From: Flaviramulus sp.
Lineage (GTDB): Bacteria > Bacteroidota > Bacteroidia > Flavobacteriales > Flavobacteriaceae
Direction of reading: 5' to 3'
Assembly (NCBI RefSeq): GCF_013001275.1
Contig: NZ_JABDMV010000103.1
Coordinates: 17,994 to 81,993, forward strand
DNA length: 64,000 nt
Numbering within the stretch: the stretch's first letter is position 1; each line of letters begins with the position of its first letter. The notes below the pieces were generated by a model. The model searched no databases. It had not been told where the DNA came from and saw nothing but the letters and a program-made list of their open reading frames with translations. Below are positions 56,113 through 64,000 of the stretch, piece by piece. The translations under genes were made by a program, and so were the position numbers.

Positions 56113-57117
56113 ATGGACGAAGTAAAACAGATAGTTACAGATATAAAGAATAGAAATTTTAAACCTATTTATTTTTTAATGGGTGAAGAAGCCTATTATA
56201 TTGATAAAATATCAGATTTTATTGAATCTACTATTTTGCAGGAAGAAGAACGCGGATTTAATCAAATGGTTTTATATGGTAGAGATGTCACTGTTGAAGA
56301 TATAATTGGAAATGCTAAGCGTTACCCTATGATGTCTGAATATCAAGTTGTCATAGTAAAAGAAGCCCAAGATTTATCAAGAACAATTGAAAAATTAGCC
56401 ACTTATGCTGAAAATCCTCAACCTACCACAATATTAGTTTTAAATTATAAATATAAAAAAATTGATAAACGAAGAGCACTATATAAATCAATTAATAAAA
56501 CAGGAGTAGTTTATGAAAGTAAAAAACTATATGAGAATCAAGTAGCTGATTGGATAAGACGTGTTTTATCTCCTAAAAACTATACAATATCTCCAAAAGC
56601 GGCGCAAATGTTGGTAGAGTTTTTAGGGACCGATTTAAGTAAAATAAATAATGAGCTAGAAAAGCTTCAAATTATTTTGCCAGTAGGCACACAAATTACA
56701 CCCGAGAAAATTGAAGAAAATATAGGTATAAGTAAAGATTACAATAATTTCGAATTACGCAAAGCTGTAGGGGATAAAGATGCTCTTAAAGCATATAAAA
56801 TAGTAAATTATTTTACCGATAATCCAAAAGATAATCCAATTGTGGTTACTGTGTCTTTGCTATTTAATTTTTTCTCTCAATTGCTGCATTTTCATGGATT
56901 AAATGATAAATCTCCAAGAAATGTCGCATCTGCATTAAAAATTAATCCATATTTCGTAAAAGAATATATTACGGCAGCTCGTAATTATCCAATGCGAAAA
57001 GTAAGCATTGTAATTTCCACATTGAGAGAGTTTGACGTTAAAAGTAAGGGAGTAGGTTCAAGTGCTGTTCCTCAGGGTGATTTGTTAAAAGAGCTCATTG
57101 TAAAAATTTTAAACTAG
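56113..57117 (+). CDS. holA: DNA polymerase III subunit delta
   Basis: HolA is part of the clamp loader. The 334 residues match the AAA+-like delta family: N-terminal segment P-I-Y-F-L-M-G-E-E (about 17-25), the helical middle and a C-terminal collar. I choose the ATG at 56113; a frame from 56062 would overlap the divergent nuclease-like gene by 25 bases. The ung gene starts 9 bases after its stop. Confidence 0.9.
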   Translation: MDEVKQIVTDIKNRNFKPIYFLMGEEAYYIDKISDFIESTILQEEERGFNQMVLYGRDVTVEDIIGNAKRYPMMSEYQVVIVKEAQDLSRTIEKLATYAENPQPTTILVLNYKYKKIDKRRALYKSINKTGVVYESKKLYENQVADWIRRVLSPKNYTISPKAAQMLVEFLGTDLSKINNELEKLQIILPVGTQITPEKIEENIGISKDYNNFELRKAVGDKDALKAYKIVNYFTDNPKDNPIVVTVSLLFNFFSQLLHFHGLNDKSPRNVASALKINPYFVKEYITAARNYPMRKVSIVISTLREFDVKSKGVGSSAVPQGDLLKELIVKILN

Positions 57118-57126
57118 GATTTTGTA

Positions 57127-57792
57127 ATGAATATAGATATTCATCACAGTTGGAAATCCATATTAGAGGAAGAATTTAATAAGCCTTATTTTAAAGAGTT
57201 AATGAAATTCATAAAATCTGAATACTACCACAATACTTGCTTCCCTCCAATTAATCAAATATATAATGCTTTTAATTATTGTTATTTCAATGATGTTAAA
57301 GTTGTAATTATTGGTCAAGATCCATATCACGATTATGGACAAGCTAATGGATTGTGTTTTTCCGTAAATGAAGGTGTAAATCATCCACCTTCATTAAAAA
57401 ATATCTTTAAGGAAATTGAGACTGATTTGGGAATTTCATACCCTGAAAGCGGTAACTTAAAACGATGGGCTAATCAAGGAGTATTGCTGCTAAACGCAAC
57501 TTTAACAGTACGCGCGCATCAAGCCGGAAGCCATCAAAAAATGGGTTGGGAGACTTTTACAGATGCTATAATAAAAAAAATTAGTGCCAATAAAGAAAAT
57601 GTAGTGTTTTTACTTTGGGGTAGTTATGCTAAAAATAAAGCAAAATTAATTGACGAGACAAAACATTTTATATTAATGTCTGGGCATCCGTCACCTTTAA
57701 GCGCTAATAGAGGTTTTTGGTTTGGCAATAGGCATTTTAGTAAAACTAACTACCAGTTGGAGCAAGCATTTGGGAAACTGGTGCAATGGTAA
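57127..57792 (+). CDS. ung: Uracil-DNA glycosylase
   Basis: Removes uracil from DNA. The 221-residue family 1 enzyme has the water-activating motif G-Q-D-P-Y-H (near residue 65) and the DNA-intercalating H-P-S-P-L-S-A with R-G-F-W-F-G near the C terminus. The length is normal. The last 47 bases overlap, on the other strand, a small gene whose C-terminal codons run antisense to it. Confidence 0.96.
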   Translation: MNIDIHHSWKSILEEEFNKPYFKELMKFIKSEYYHNTCFPPINQIYNAFNYCYFNDVKVVIIGQDPYHDYGQANGLCFSVNEGVNHPPSLKNIFKEIETDLGISYPESGNLKRWANQGVLLLNATLTVRAHQAGSHQKMGWETFTDAIIKKISANKENVVFLLWGSYAKNKAKLIDETKHFILMSGHPSPLSANRGFWFGNRHFSKTNYQLEQAFGKLVQW

Positions 57793-57922
57793 TTTCTGGT
57801 CTGAAAATAACTGGTTTCTCAACTTTTTTCGTCGGTTTTAAAGTTTTATTACAACTAAACTTTAACAGAATAAAATTAATTAAAATAAGTGTAGAGAGGG
57901 TAAGGGTAATGGTTGATAGCAT
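57746..57922 (-). CDS. Small membrane-associated protein gene overlapping the 3' end of ung
   Basis: A 58-codon frame from ATG (57922-57920) to TAG (57748-57746). The product begins with a hydrophobic helix (about residues 5-20, T-L-T-L-S-T-L-I-L-I-N-F-I-L-L). A short polar K/P-rich tail follows, ending Q-M-L-A-P-T-G-S. The last 47 bases are antisense to the end of ung. A near-consensus promoter lies 30-60 bases upstream. I recognise no family with certainty. It could be a short membrane anchor or regulator. The reason for the overlap with ung is unknown. Confidence 0.55.
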   Translation of the reverse strand: MLSTITLTLSTLILINFILLKFSCNKTLKPTKKVEKPVIFRPEITIAPVSQMLAPTGS

Positions 57923-57951
57923 AATATAGGTATTTGGGTTTATTTCTTCGG

Positions 57952-57982
57952 CAAAATACGTATTTAATCGTTAACTTGCAAA
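57952..57982 (-). promoter_or_regulatory. Promoter candidate for the 58-codon small gene
   Basis: On the minus strand, TTTG (57979-57982) is followed after 20 bases by TATTTTG (57952-57958). The -33 spacing is ideal, and the -7 box is one base shorter than TAnnTTTG. The small gene starts 30 bases downstream. Confidence 0.45.
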
Positions 57983-58207
57983 TTAATTTATATTTACCTA
58001 CAAATATTTGACAAAAATACAAAATTAAAACGGATTCTCGAATTAGAAACACTGTTTATCTATCGATTTTATTTAATATGGAATTTAAACTGCCTATTTT
58101 AAACATTTTGTAATATTTTAATGTTTTAAATATATAATTATCGAAGATATTATGAATTATCAATTATTATTTTCAAATGTAATTAACCATTTTAATGAAA
58201 TAAAATA

Positions 58208-58215
58208 TATTTTTG
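58208..58215 (+). promoter_or_regulatory. Candidate -7 box (TATTTTTG) for the menB operon
   Basis: An exact TAnnTTTG match 16 bases upstream of the menB ATG, which would give a leader of roughly ten bases. No good -33 element is visible at 19-21 bases further upstream. Confidence 0.5.
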
Positions 58216-58231
58216 GCTAAAATTATTAGAG

Positions 58232-59071
58232 ATGGAACAACCAAATTGGATTACTAACAAGGAATACCAAGATATTACATACAAAAAGTGTAGTGGAGTT
58301 GCTAGAATTGCATTTAATAGACCTGATGTTAGGAACGCGTTTAGACCAAAAACAACTAGTGAATTGTATGATGCTTTTTATGATGCTAATGAAGATGTAA
58401 ACATAGGAGTTATTTTACTTTCTGCAGAAGGGCCATCTAGTAAAGACGGTATATATTCGTTTTGTAGTGGTGGCGACCAAAAGGCTAGAGGACATCAAGG
58501 ATATGTGGGTGAAGATGGTTACCATCGTTTAAATATTTTAGAAGTTCAGAGATTAATTCGTTTTATGCCAAAAGTTGTTATCGCAGTAGTACCAGGTTGG
58601 GCTGTGGGAGGCGGACATAGTTTGCATGTTATTTGCGATTTAACTTTAGCAAGTAAAGAACATGCTATTTTTAAACAAACAGATGCTGATGTAACTAGTT
58701 TTGATGGCGGTTATGGTTCGGCTTATTTAGCAAAAATGGTAGGTCAGAAAAAAGCAAGAGAAATCTTTTTTTTAGGAAGAAATTATTCAGCACAAGAAGC
58801 GTTTGAGATGGGAATGGTTAACGCTGTTATTCCACATAATGAGTTAGAAAACACCGCCTATGAATGGGCTCAAGAAATTTTGGCTAAGTCGCCAACTTCA
58901 ATAAAAATGCTAAAATTTGCTATGAATTTAACAGATGATGGCATGGTTGGTCAGCAAGTATTTGCAGGAGAAGCTACTCGCTTAGCTTATATGACTGAGG
59001 AAGCTACTGAAGGGCGAAATGCTTTTCTAGAAAAACGAAAACCAAACTTTGATAAAAAATGGATTCCATAA
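58232..59071 (+). CDS. menB: 1,4-dihydroxy-2-naphthoyl-CoA synthase
   Basis: MenB closes the second ring in menaquinone synthesis (crotonase fold). The 279 residues show the oxyanion-hole segments S-G-G-D-Q-K and G-W-A-V-G-G-G-H-S and the active-site segment S-F-D-G-G-Y-G-S. At residue 151 there is an Asp (Q-T-D-A-D), as in type II enzymes such as that of Mycobacterium tuberculosis, rather than the Gly of the bicarbonate-dependent E. coli type. This predicts bicarbonate independence (inference). menA starts on the last base of its stop (TAATG). Confidence 0.96.
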   Translation: MEQPNWITNKEYQDITYKKCSGVARIAFNRPDVRNAFRPKTTSELYDAFYDANEDVNIGVILLSAEGPSSKDGIYSFCSGGDQKARGHQGYVGEDGYHRLNILEVQRLIRFMPKVVIAVVPGWAVGGGHSLHVICDLTLASKEHAIFKQTDADVTSFDGGYGSAYLAKMVGQKKAREIFFLGRNYSAQEAFEMGMVNAVIPHNELENTAYEWAQEILAKSPTSIKMLKFAMNLTDDGMVGQQVFAGEATRLAYMTEEATEGRNAFLEKRKPNFDKKWIP

Positions 59072-59973
59072 TGGAAAAATTATCTATATGGATTTCTGCA
59101 ATGCGTTTAAGAACGCTACCTTTATCTGTGTCAGGAATTATTTTAGCATCATGTTTTGCCCATTATAATGGTGTTTTTTCGTGGGATATAGGAATTTTGG
59201 CAGTTTTAACCACGTTAAGTTTTCAAATTCTTTCAAATCTTGCAAACGATTATGGCGATGGAATAAAAGGAACCGATAATAATAATAGAATAGGTCCAGA
59301 ACGTGCAATTCAATCCGGTAAAATATCTCCGGAAGAATTACTTAATGCAATAAAAATAAATATTTTAATCTCAATATTTTTAGCATTTTTGCTCATTTTT
59401 AATTCTTTTGGGGTTAAGCATTTTTATTTAACCTTACTCTTCTTTTTTTTGGGAATAGGAGCTGTAATAGCTGCTATGCGATATACTATTGGTAATAGTG
59501 CCTATGGTTACAAAGGATTTGGTGATATTTTTGTGTTTATTTTTTTTGGTATTGTAAGTGTGGTTGGTTGCTATGTATTGTTTGCAAAACAATTACATCA
59601 CGTTACATTTTTACCTGCCTGTACAATTGGATTGTTAAGTGCTGCAGTTTTAAATCTTAATAACATGCGAGATAGGGTTTCAGATCAACAATCAAATAAA
59701 ATAACCTTAGCTGTAAAATTAGGAGAAAGAAATGCAAAAATATATCACAGTATATTAATTGTATTAGCGATTATTTTGTCTATTTTATTTGGTGTATTAT
59801 ATTATACTTCACTATTAAATTTAATATTTGTTGTGGCTTATATACCATTATTCATTCATTTGAAAAAAGTATTAAATAACAGAGATCTAGTTTTGTTAGA
59901 TTCAGAATTAAAAAAATTAGCATTAACAACAGTTTTGCTGGCAATTTTAATGGGTATTGGGCATTTGCTTTAG
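59071..59973 (+). CDS. menA: 1,4-dihydroxy-2-naphthoate prenyltransferase
   Basis: MenA attaches the polyprenyl chain to the naphthoate ring. The 300-residue membrane protein has about eight segments and the UbiA-type Asp motifs N-D-Y-G-D-G-I-K-G-T-D (about residue 60) and N-M-R-D-R-V-S-D (about residue 200). The ATG at 59071 overlaps the menB stop by one base, which indicates coupling; an upstream in-frame ATG at 59059 lies inside menB. Confidence 0.94.
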   Translation: MEKLSIWISAMRLRTLPLSVSGIILASCFAHYNGVFSWDIGILAVLTTLSFQILSNLANDYGDGIKGTDNNNRIGPERAIQSGKISPEELLNAIKINILISIFLAFLLIFNSFGVKHFYLTLLFFFLGIGAVIAAMRYTIGNSAYGYKGFGDIFVFIFFGIVSVVGCYVLFAKQLHHVTFLPACTIGLLSAAVLNLNNMRDRVSDQQSNKITLAVKLGERNAKIYHSILIVLAIILSILFGVLYYTSLLNLIFVVAYIPLFIHLKKVLNNRDLVLLDSELKKLALTTVLLAILMGIGHLL

Positions 59974-60011
59974 ATTTTTTGTATTTTAATGTTTTAACTA
60001 ATAACGAGTTC

Positions 60012-60689
60012 ATGAAAATCACATTTTACGGTCATGCATGTTTAGGCATTCAAATTAACGATGTACATATACTTGTAGATCCCTTTATTTCAGGAAACCC
60101 AAAAGCTTTAGCAATTGATATTAATACGCTTGAAGCAGATTATATATTACTTACACATGCACATCAAGATCATATATTAGATGTTGAAACTATTGCAGCA
60201 AGAACAAGCGCCGTTATTGTTTCCAATTATGAAATTGCTACTTATTATGAAAAAAAAGGATTTGAACATCACCCTATGAATCACGGTGGCTCTTGGGATT
60301 TCGAATTTGGTAATCTAAAATATGTTAATGCCATTCATACATCGTCTTTTCCAGATGGAAGTTATGGAGGCCAACCAGGTGGTTTTGTAATTGAAGGTGA
60401 ACATAAAAATATTTATATAGCAGGTGATACCGCGTTGACTTTTGATATGAAATTGATTCCATTGCAAACAAAATTAGATTTAGCCATTTTACCAATTGGT
60501 GATAATTTTACAATGGGAATAAATGATGCTATTATAGCTAGCGATTTTTTAGAATGCGATAAAGTTTTAGGCTATCATTTCGATACGTTTGGTTACATAG
60601 AAATAGACCATGAAGCTGCTAAGCGAAAATTCTTCGAAAAAGATAAAGATTTAATGCTTTTAGAAATTGGTGAATTTATTGAGCTATAA
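60012..60689 (+). CDS. UPF0173 metallo-beta-lactamase-fold hydrolase
   Basis: A 225-residue protein of the YtkL/UPF0173 family. The metal-binding motif T-H-A-H-Q-D-H at about 47-53 fits the T-H-A-H-x-D-H of the fold; later ligands sit in I-A-G-D-T-A and H-F-D-T-F. The start at 60012 gives the usual M-K-I-T-F-Y-G-H-A beginning; an upstream in-frame ATG is at 59979. The substrate is unknown. Its place in the menaquinone operon, with menC starting directly after its stop, suggests a linked role. Confidence 0.88.
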   Translation: MKITFYGHACLGIQINDVHILVDPFISGNPKALAIDINTLEADYILLTHAHQDHILDVETIAARTSAVIVSNYEIATYYEKKGFEHHPMNHGGSWDFEFGNLKYVNAIHTSSFPDGSYGGQPGGFVIEGEHKNIYIAGDTALTFDMKLIPLQTKLDLAILPIGDNFTMGINDAIIASDFLECDKVLGYHFDTFGYIEIDHEAAKRKFFEKDKDLMLLEIGEFIEL

Positions 60690-61727
60690 ATGATAAAAGC
60701 AGATTATAAAAAGTATGTTTTAAATTTTAAGCAAGCCAGCGGTACATCAAGAGGAATACTTAAATCCAAAGAAACGTGGATTATTATTTTACGGGAAAAT
60801 AGAAATCAAGGATTAGGTGAATGTGGTGTATTTAGAGGTCTTTCAATTGATGATAGGCATGATTATCAAGAAAAGCTAAAATGGACTTGTGAAAACATTA
60901 ATTTAAGTTTAGATGTTTTATTAGATGAATTAATCGAATTTCCAAGTATTCAATTTGGTTTAGAAATGGCTTTCAAATCTTTGGAAAGTCAAAATTCGTT
61001 TGAATTATTTCCTTCAAATTTCACGAAAGGATTAGATTCAATTTCTATTAATGGTTTAATATGGATGGGCACGCCATCTTTTATGAAACAACAAATAAAA
61101 GATAAAATAAAAGCCGGTTTTAAATGTATAAAAATGAAAATTGGGGCTTTAGACTTTCAATCAGAAATAAAGCTTTTAAAGGACATTAGAAAGGAATTCA
61201 CTTCAAAGGATATTGAATTGCGCGTTGATGCAAATGGTGCATTTTCTATTTCAGAAGCATTAGACAAATTAAATATTTTATCAGAATTCGATTTGCATTC
61301 GATAGAACAACCTGTAAAACAAGGGCAAGTAGATGCGATGGCAAGTCTTTGTGAAAAAACGCCATTACCAATTGCTTTAGACGAAGAATTAATTGGTGTA
61401 TTTTCAACAATAAAAAAACGCGAGTTATTACATAAAATTAATCCTCAATATGTTATTTTAAAACCTAGCTTAGTTGGAGGTTTCCAAGGAAGTAACGAGT
61501 GGATTAAATTATGCAATGAGCAACAAATAGGTTGGTGGATTACAAGCGCTTTAGAAAGCAATATTGGGCTAAATGCAATTGCTCAATTCACGTATACTAA
61601 AAATAATAAATTACCGCAAGGGTTAGGAACGGGCAGTTTATTTACAAACAATTTTGAATCACCATTACAGGTAAAAAATGGTACATTGCAATACGATAAA
61701 TCAAAACAATGGAATTTTAATTTATAA
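60690..61727 (+). CDS. menC: o-Succinylbenzoate synthase
   Basis: MenC dehydrates SHCHC to o-succinylbenzoate. The 345-residue enolase-superfamily protein has the K-x-K pair in C-I-K-M-K-I-G, metal ligands in R-V-D-A-N-G and A-L-D-E-E-L, and the later lysine in I-L-K-P-S-L-V-G-G. It starts directly after the stop of the UPF0173 gene. No menD or menF is present in the window. Confidence 0.93.
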   Translation: MIKADYKKYVLNFKQASGTSRGILKSKETWIIILRENRNQGLGECGVFRGLSIDDRHDYQEKLKWTCENINLSLDVLLDELIEFPSIQFGLEMAFKSLESQNSFELFPSNFTKGLDSISINGLIWMGTPSFMKQQIKDKIKAGFKCIKMKIGALDFQSEIKLLKDIRKEFTSKDIELRVDANGAFSISEALDKLNILSEFDLHSIEQPVKQGQVDAMASLCEKTPLPIALDEELIGVFSTIKKRELLHKINPQYVILKPSLVGGFQGSNEWIKLCNEQQIGWWITSALESNIGLNAIAQFTYTKNNKLPQGLGTGSLFTNNFESPLQVKNGTLQYDKSKQWNFNL

Positions 61728-61729
61728 TA

Positions 61730-62662
61730 ATGGATTATATACAGCAAGCATATAAAGGAAAGAGAGAGTTATGGATGTTTATACTTACATCTTTGGCCAT
61801 TTCAGGAATATTCATTCTGAATTTCATAATGTATTTAATGACGAGCAAGGAGGATTTGGCTGCGGCTTATGATTTAATGAAATCGATACCTGCAAATTTG
61901 TCCTTAATTATTAATTTATTGCCTTTTGCATTTTTATTAGGCTTATTGTTTGTTTTGGTTAAATACCTTCATAATAGAAGTATTCTATCGCTAACCACGG
62001 CAAGGGAAAAAGTTGATTGGAAACGAATGATATTCTCTTTCGGATTAATTGTTATTGTTACAATTGTTTCATTTACCATTTCATATTTTTTAGATCCAAG
62101 TGAAATTATTTTACAATTCAATCCACTAAAATTTGCTATCCTATTTTTAATAAGTATTGTGTTATTTCCTTTTCAAATTGGTCTTGAAGAATATCTTTTC
62201 CGAGGGTATTTAATGCAGCATATTGGTATTATTGTGAAGAACAAATGGTTTCCATTAATTTTTACATCTGTGTTATTTGGAGTTGCGCACAGTGCCAATC
62301 CAGAAGTTGCAGAAATGGGTTTTATCACCATGATTTTTTACATAGGAACCGGATTGCTGTTGGGTATAATGACTTTAATGGATGATGGATTAGAACTCGC
62401 TTTAGGGTTCCATTTAGGTAATAATTTACTCGCAGCGCTTTTAATAACAAGTGATTGGTCTGCTTTACAGACCGATGCTATTTTTAAATATACAGCAGAA
62501 GAAGCAAATACAACTACCATGGAAATATTACTTCCTGTATTCGTTTTTTATCCAATAATACTTTACATTTTTTCGAAAGTTTATAAATGGACAAACTGGA
62601 AAGAAAAATTATTTGGGAGCGTGGTTGAACCACAAAAAGAAGATTTAAAAATTATAGATTAG
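61730..62662 (+). CDS. CPBP-family intramembrane protease-like protein
   Basis: A 310-residue protein with about eight membrane segments. It has the Abi/CPBP motif E-E-Y-L-F-R-G near residue 155, a histidine in G-V-A-H-S and another in F-H-L-G-N-N. These three motifs form the proposed zinc site. It might process prenylated or other membrane substrates, but no substrate is known for members in this context. It starts 2 bases after menC and ends 3 bases before menE. Confidence 0.88.
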   Translation: MDYIQQAYKGKRELWMFILTSLAISGIFILNFIMYLMTSKEDLAAAYDLMKSIPANLSLIINLLPFAFLLGLLFVLVKYLHNRSILSLTTAREKVDWKRMIFSFGLIVIVTIVSFTISYFLDPSEIILQFNPLKFAILFLISIVLFPFQIGLEEYLFRGYLMQHIGIIVKNKWFPLIFTSVLFGVAHSANPEVAEMGFITMIFYIGTGLLLGIMTLMDDGLELALGFHLGNNLLAALLITSDWSALQTDAIFKYTAEEANTTTMEILLPVFVFYPIILYIFSKVYKWTNWKEKLFGSVVEPQKEDLKIID

Positions 62663-62665
62663 ATT

Positions 62666-63736
62666 ATGATGCCTACTTATAAAAACGTACACATAAAATT
62701 TAAATTAGAAGGTTTAAATTATAAGTATAATGACTTAATGGAAATTGCTTATAGTTATGTCAAAGAAGGATTGCCATATCAGCAAGAATTGGGTCTCTTT
62801 TTATTAGATTGGTTAGATAAAGAAGATTTTGTTGAAGTACAAACATCTGGCTCTACCGGTAAACCTAAAAAGCTAAAAATCAAGAAAGAAGCCATGATAA
62901 ATTCTGCCATATCAACTGGAGATTTTTTTAAATTGGAACCGGGAGATAAAGTACTTCATTGTTTACCGTCAAATTTTATTGCTGGTAAAATGATGATTGT
63001 AAGAGCTATTATTCTAGGTTTGGAATTGGACATGGTTGAACCAAAAGGGTTTCCAGAAATTGATTATGAAAAAGATTATGATTTTTGCGCCTTCACACCG
63101 ATGCAACTTAAAAATTTTGCCAAATATTTAAAAAGTATTAAAACTGTTATCGTGGGTGGCGGCCGCGTTTCAGATGCTATTATAGAATCTATAAAAGATA
63201 AAAAACCACATGTTTATGAAACTTATGGTATGACCGAATCGGTTTCACATATTGCGGTAAAAAAATTAAATAATTTCACTGATAATAAGACTGAAAAATA
63301 TTTTAATTCTATGCCGGGAATAACACTGTCGGTAGATAATCGAAATTGCTTAGTGATAAATGCTCCAAAGATTTCAGAAACTAAAATAGTAACAAATGAT
63401 CTTGTGAAGATTTATTCAGACACTAGTTTTGAATGGTTGGGTAGAATTGATAATGTGATTAATTCTGGTGGGATAAAATTATTCCCAGAGCAAATAGAGA
63501 AAAAGCTACAAAATAAGATAAATGAACCTTTTTTTATTACATCAATTCCAGATGATACACTAGGAGAAAAGGTTATTATGATTGTAGAAAGTGATAAAAA
63601 TAATTACGATGAATCAATTTTTGATAGTTTAGATAAATTTGAAAAACCTAAGAAAATATTTACTATTGCAAAGTTTATTGAAACGTCTTCAAGAAAAGTT
63701 CATCGTGAAAAAACTTTAGAAGCATTAAAGCTGTAA
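62666..63736 (+). CDS. menE: o-Succinylbenzoate-CoA ligase (short form)
   Basis: MenE activates o-succinylbenzoate with CoA. The 356-residue protein is short for an acyl-CoA synthetase, but the core motifs are present: T-S-G-S-T-G-K-P-K-K (phosphate loop), Y-E-T-Y-G-M-T-E-S and W-L-G-R-I-D-N-V-I-N-S-G-G. The short N-terminal region is usual for MenE of this family, I believe. The start may be either of the two adjacent ATG codons. It is the last gene of the run before sppA. Confidence 0.88.
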   Translation: MMPTYKNVHIKFKLEGLNYKYNDLMEIAYSYVKEGLPYQQELGLFLLDWLDKEDFVEVQTSGSTGKPKKLKIKKEAMINSAISTGDFFKLEPGDKVLHCLPSNFIAGKMMIVRAIILGLELDMVEPKGFPEIDYEKDYDFCAFTPMQLKNFAKYLKSIKTVIVGGGRVSDAIIESIKDKKPHVYETYGMTESVSHIAVKKLNNFTDNKTEKYFNSMPGITLSVDNRNCLVINAPKISETKIVTNDLVKIYSDTSFEWLGRIDNVINSGGIKLFPEQIEKKLQNKINEPFFITSIPDDTLGEKVIMIVESDKNNYDESIFDSLDKFEKPKKIFTIAKFIETSSRKVHREKTLEALKL

Positions 63737-63786
63737 TGCTAACTGTAACAATATTGCCATTTTAACTACAAACAGAAAATAATTTT

Positions 63787-64000
63787 ATGGATTTTTTAAA
63801 ACACGTTTTATCAACAGTTACAGGAATTATTGTATTCCTAATTTTCTGTTTTTTTGGTTTAATTATTCTAGGCGCATTATTTGGAGGAAGTTCTGATGAT
63901 GTGGTTCAAGTAAAAAATAATTCTGTTTTAGAATTAAAATTAGACTTTCCTATAAAAGACTATGCAGGCAAAACAGTATTCTCTGATTATCCATTTTTAA
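63787..64000 (+). CDS. sppA: Signal peptide peptidase SppA (5' part, truncated by the window end)
   Basis: 71 codons are visible. The N-terminal membrane helix (about 8-32, G-I-I-V-F-L-I-F-C-F-F-G-L-I-I-L) is followed by N-S-V-L-E-L-K-L and P-I-K-D-Y, which begin the 67-kDa-type SppA. The serine-lysine catalytic domains lie beyond the window. It starts 50 bases after menE. Confidence 0.75.
   Translation, partial: MDFLKHVLSTVTGIIVFLIFCFFGLIILGALFGGSSDDVVQVKNNSVLELKLDFPIKDYAGKTVFSDYPFL

Larger units (their letters stand above)
57923..58231. other. 309-base AT-rich intergenic region between the small gene and menB
   Basis: Apart from the two promoter candidates (minus strand at 57952-57982, plus strand at 58208-58215), I see only AT-rich sequence. 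A 10-base palindrome CAAATATTTG near 58000 could be an operator, but nothing supports this. There is no open frame of note and no RNA structure I can defend. Confidence 0.5.

Noticed and set aside
57999..58010. CAAATATTTG palindrome as an operator upstream of menB
   Set aside because: Short AT palindrome with no regulator gene nearby.

Overview
The window is an ordinary, gene-dense piece of chromosome from an AT-rich member of the Bacteroidota, almost certainly the family Flavobacteriaceae. The evidence is the AT-rich base composition with A-rich leaders, promoters of the Bacteroidota type (-7 box TAnnTTTG), an LptD/TamB envelope set, bacillithiol synthesis (BshA), a MutS2-like protein without an Smr domain, menaquinone as the quinone, and several conserved proteins of this family without assigned function. 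I see no phage, IS element, CRISPR array, rRNA or tRNA. About 56 protein genes cover nearly everything.

Layout. 1-6241: a gene tail (possible L,D-transpeptidase), then a minus-strand run: parvulin isomerase, rsmE, DUF4159 protein, SpoU methyltransferase, AI-2E-type permease and THUMP-like methyltransferase, behind a separate tsaD. 6359-15552, plus strand: tamB, pfkA-gap, a BadF-type sugar kinase and a hybrid 'histidine kinase' whose phosphoacceptor histidine is a tyrosine. 15564-18727, minus: lptD and ridA. 18893-29304, plus: amidase, MCE/MlaD protein, a membrane Fe-S protein and its CCG partner (with a repeat element lodged between them), a small conserved protein, serB, a GH3/beta-lactamase fusion and bshA. 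29383-37320: a small barrel protein, an FAD/Fe-S dehydrogenase fusion, aroC followed by a second repeat element, an HMCES/YedK protein, a dicarboxylate symporter and a sulfurtransferase. 37346-42877, minus: DCC-family protein, mutS2-like gene, miaE, recG. 42950-46835, plus: M1 aminopeptidase and two tandem patatin-like proteins. 46837-50211, minus: membrane protein, FMN glutamate-synthase-like protein, M20 amidohydrolase. 50345-53670, plus: uvrD/pcrA, tsaC and a VOC protein. 53721-56086, minus: OmpA-type lipoprotein, glycosyltransferase and an orphan HsdR-N-like nuclease. 56113-64000, plus: holA, ung, then menB-menA-UPF0173-menC-CPBP-menE and the start of sppA.

Functional themes. Envelope building (LptD, TamB, MCE, amidase, OmpA lipoprotein, SppA), tRNA/rRNA modification (TsaD and TsaC for t6A, RsmE, TrmH-like, MiaE), DNA maintenance (MutS2-like, RecG, UvrD, Ung, HolA, HMCES), central metabolism (PfkA, Gap, SerB, AroC) and menaquinone synthesis dominate. 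There is no clear novel multi-gene system. The observations most worth a second look are the H-to-Y pseudo-kinase, a 58-codon gene antisense to the end of ung with its own promoter, two REP-like intergenic elements, tandem patatin paralogs, and several start-codon puzzles (tamB, uvrD, lptD).
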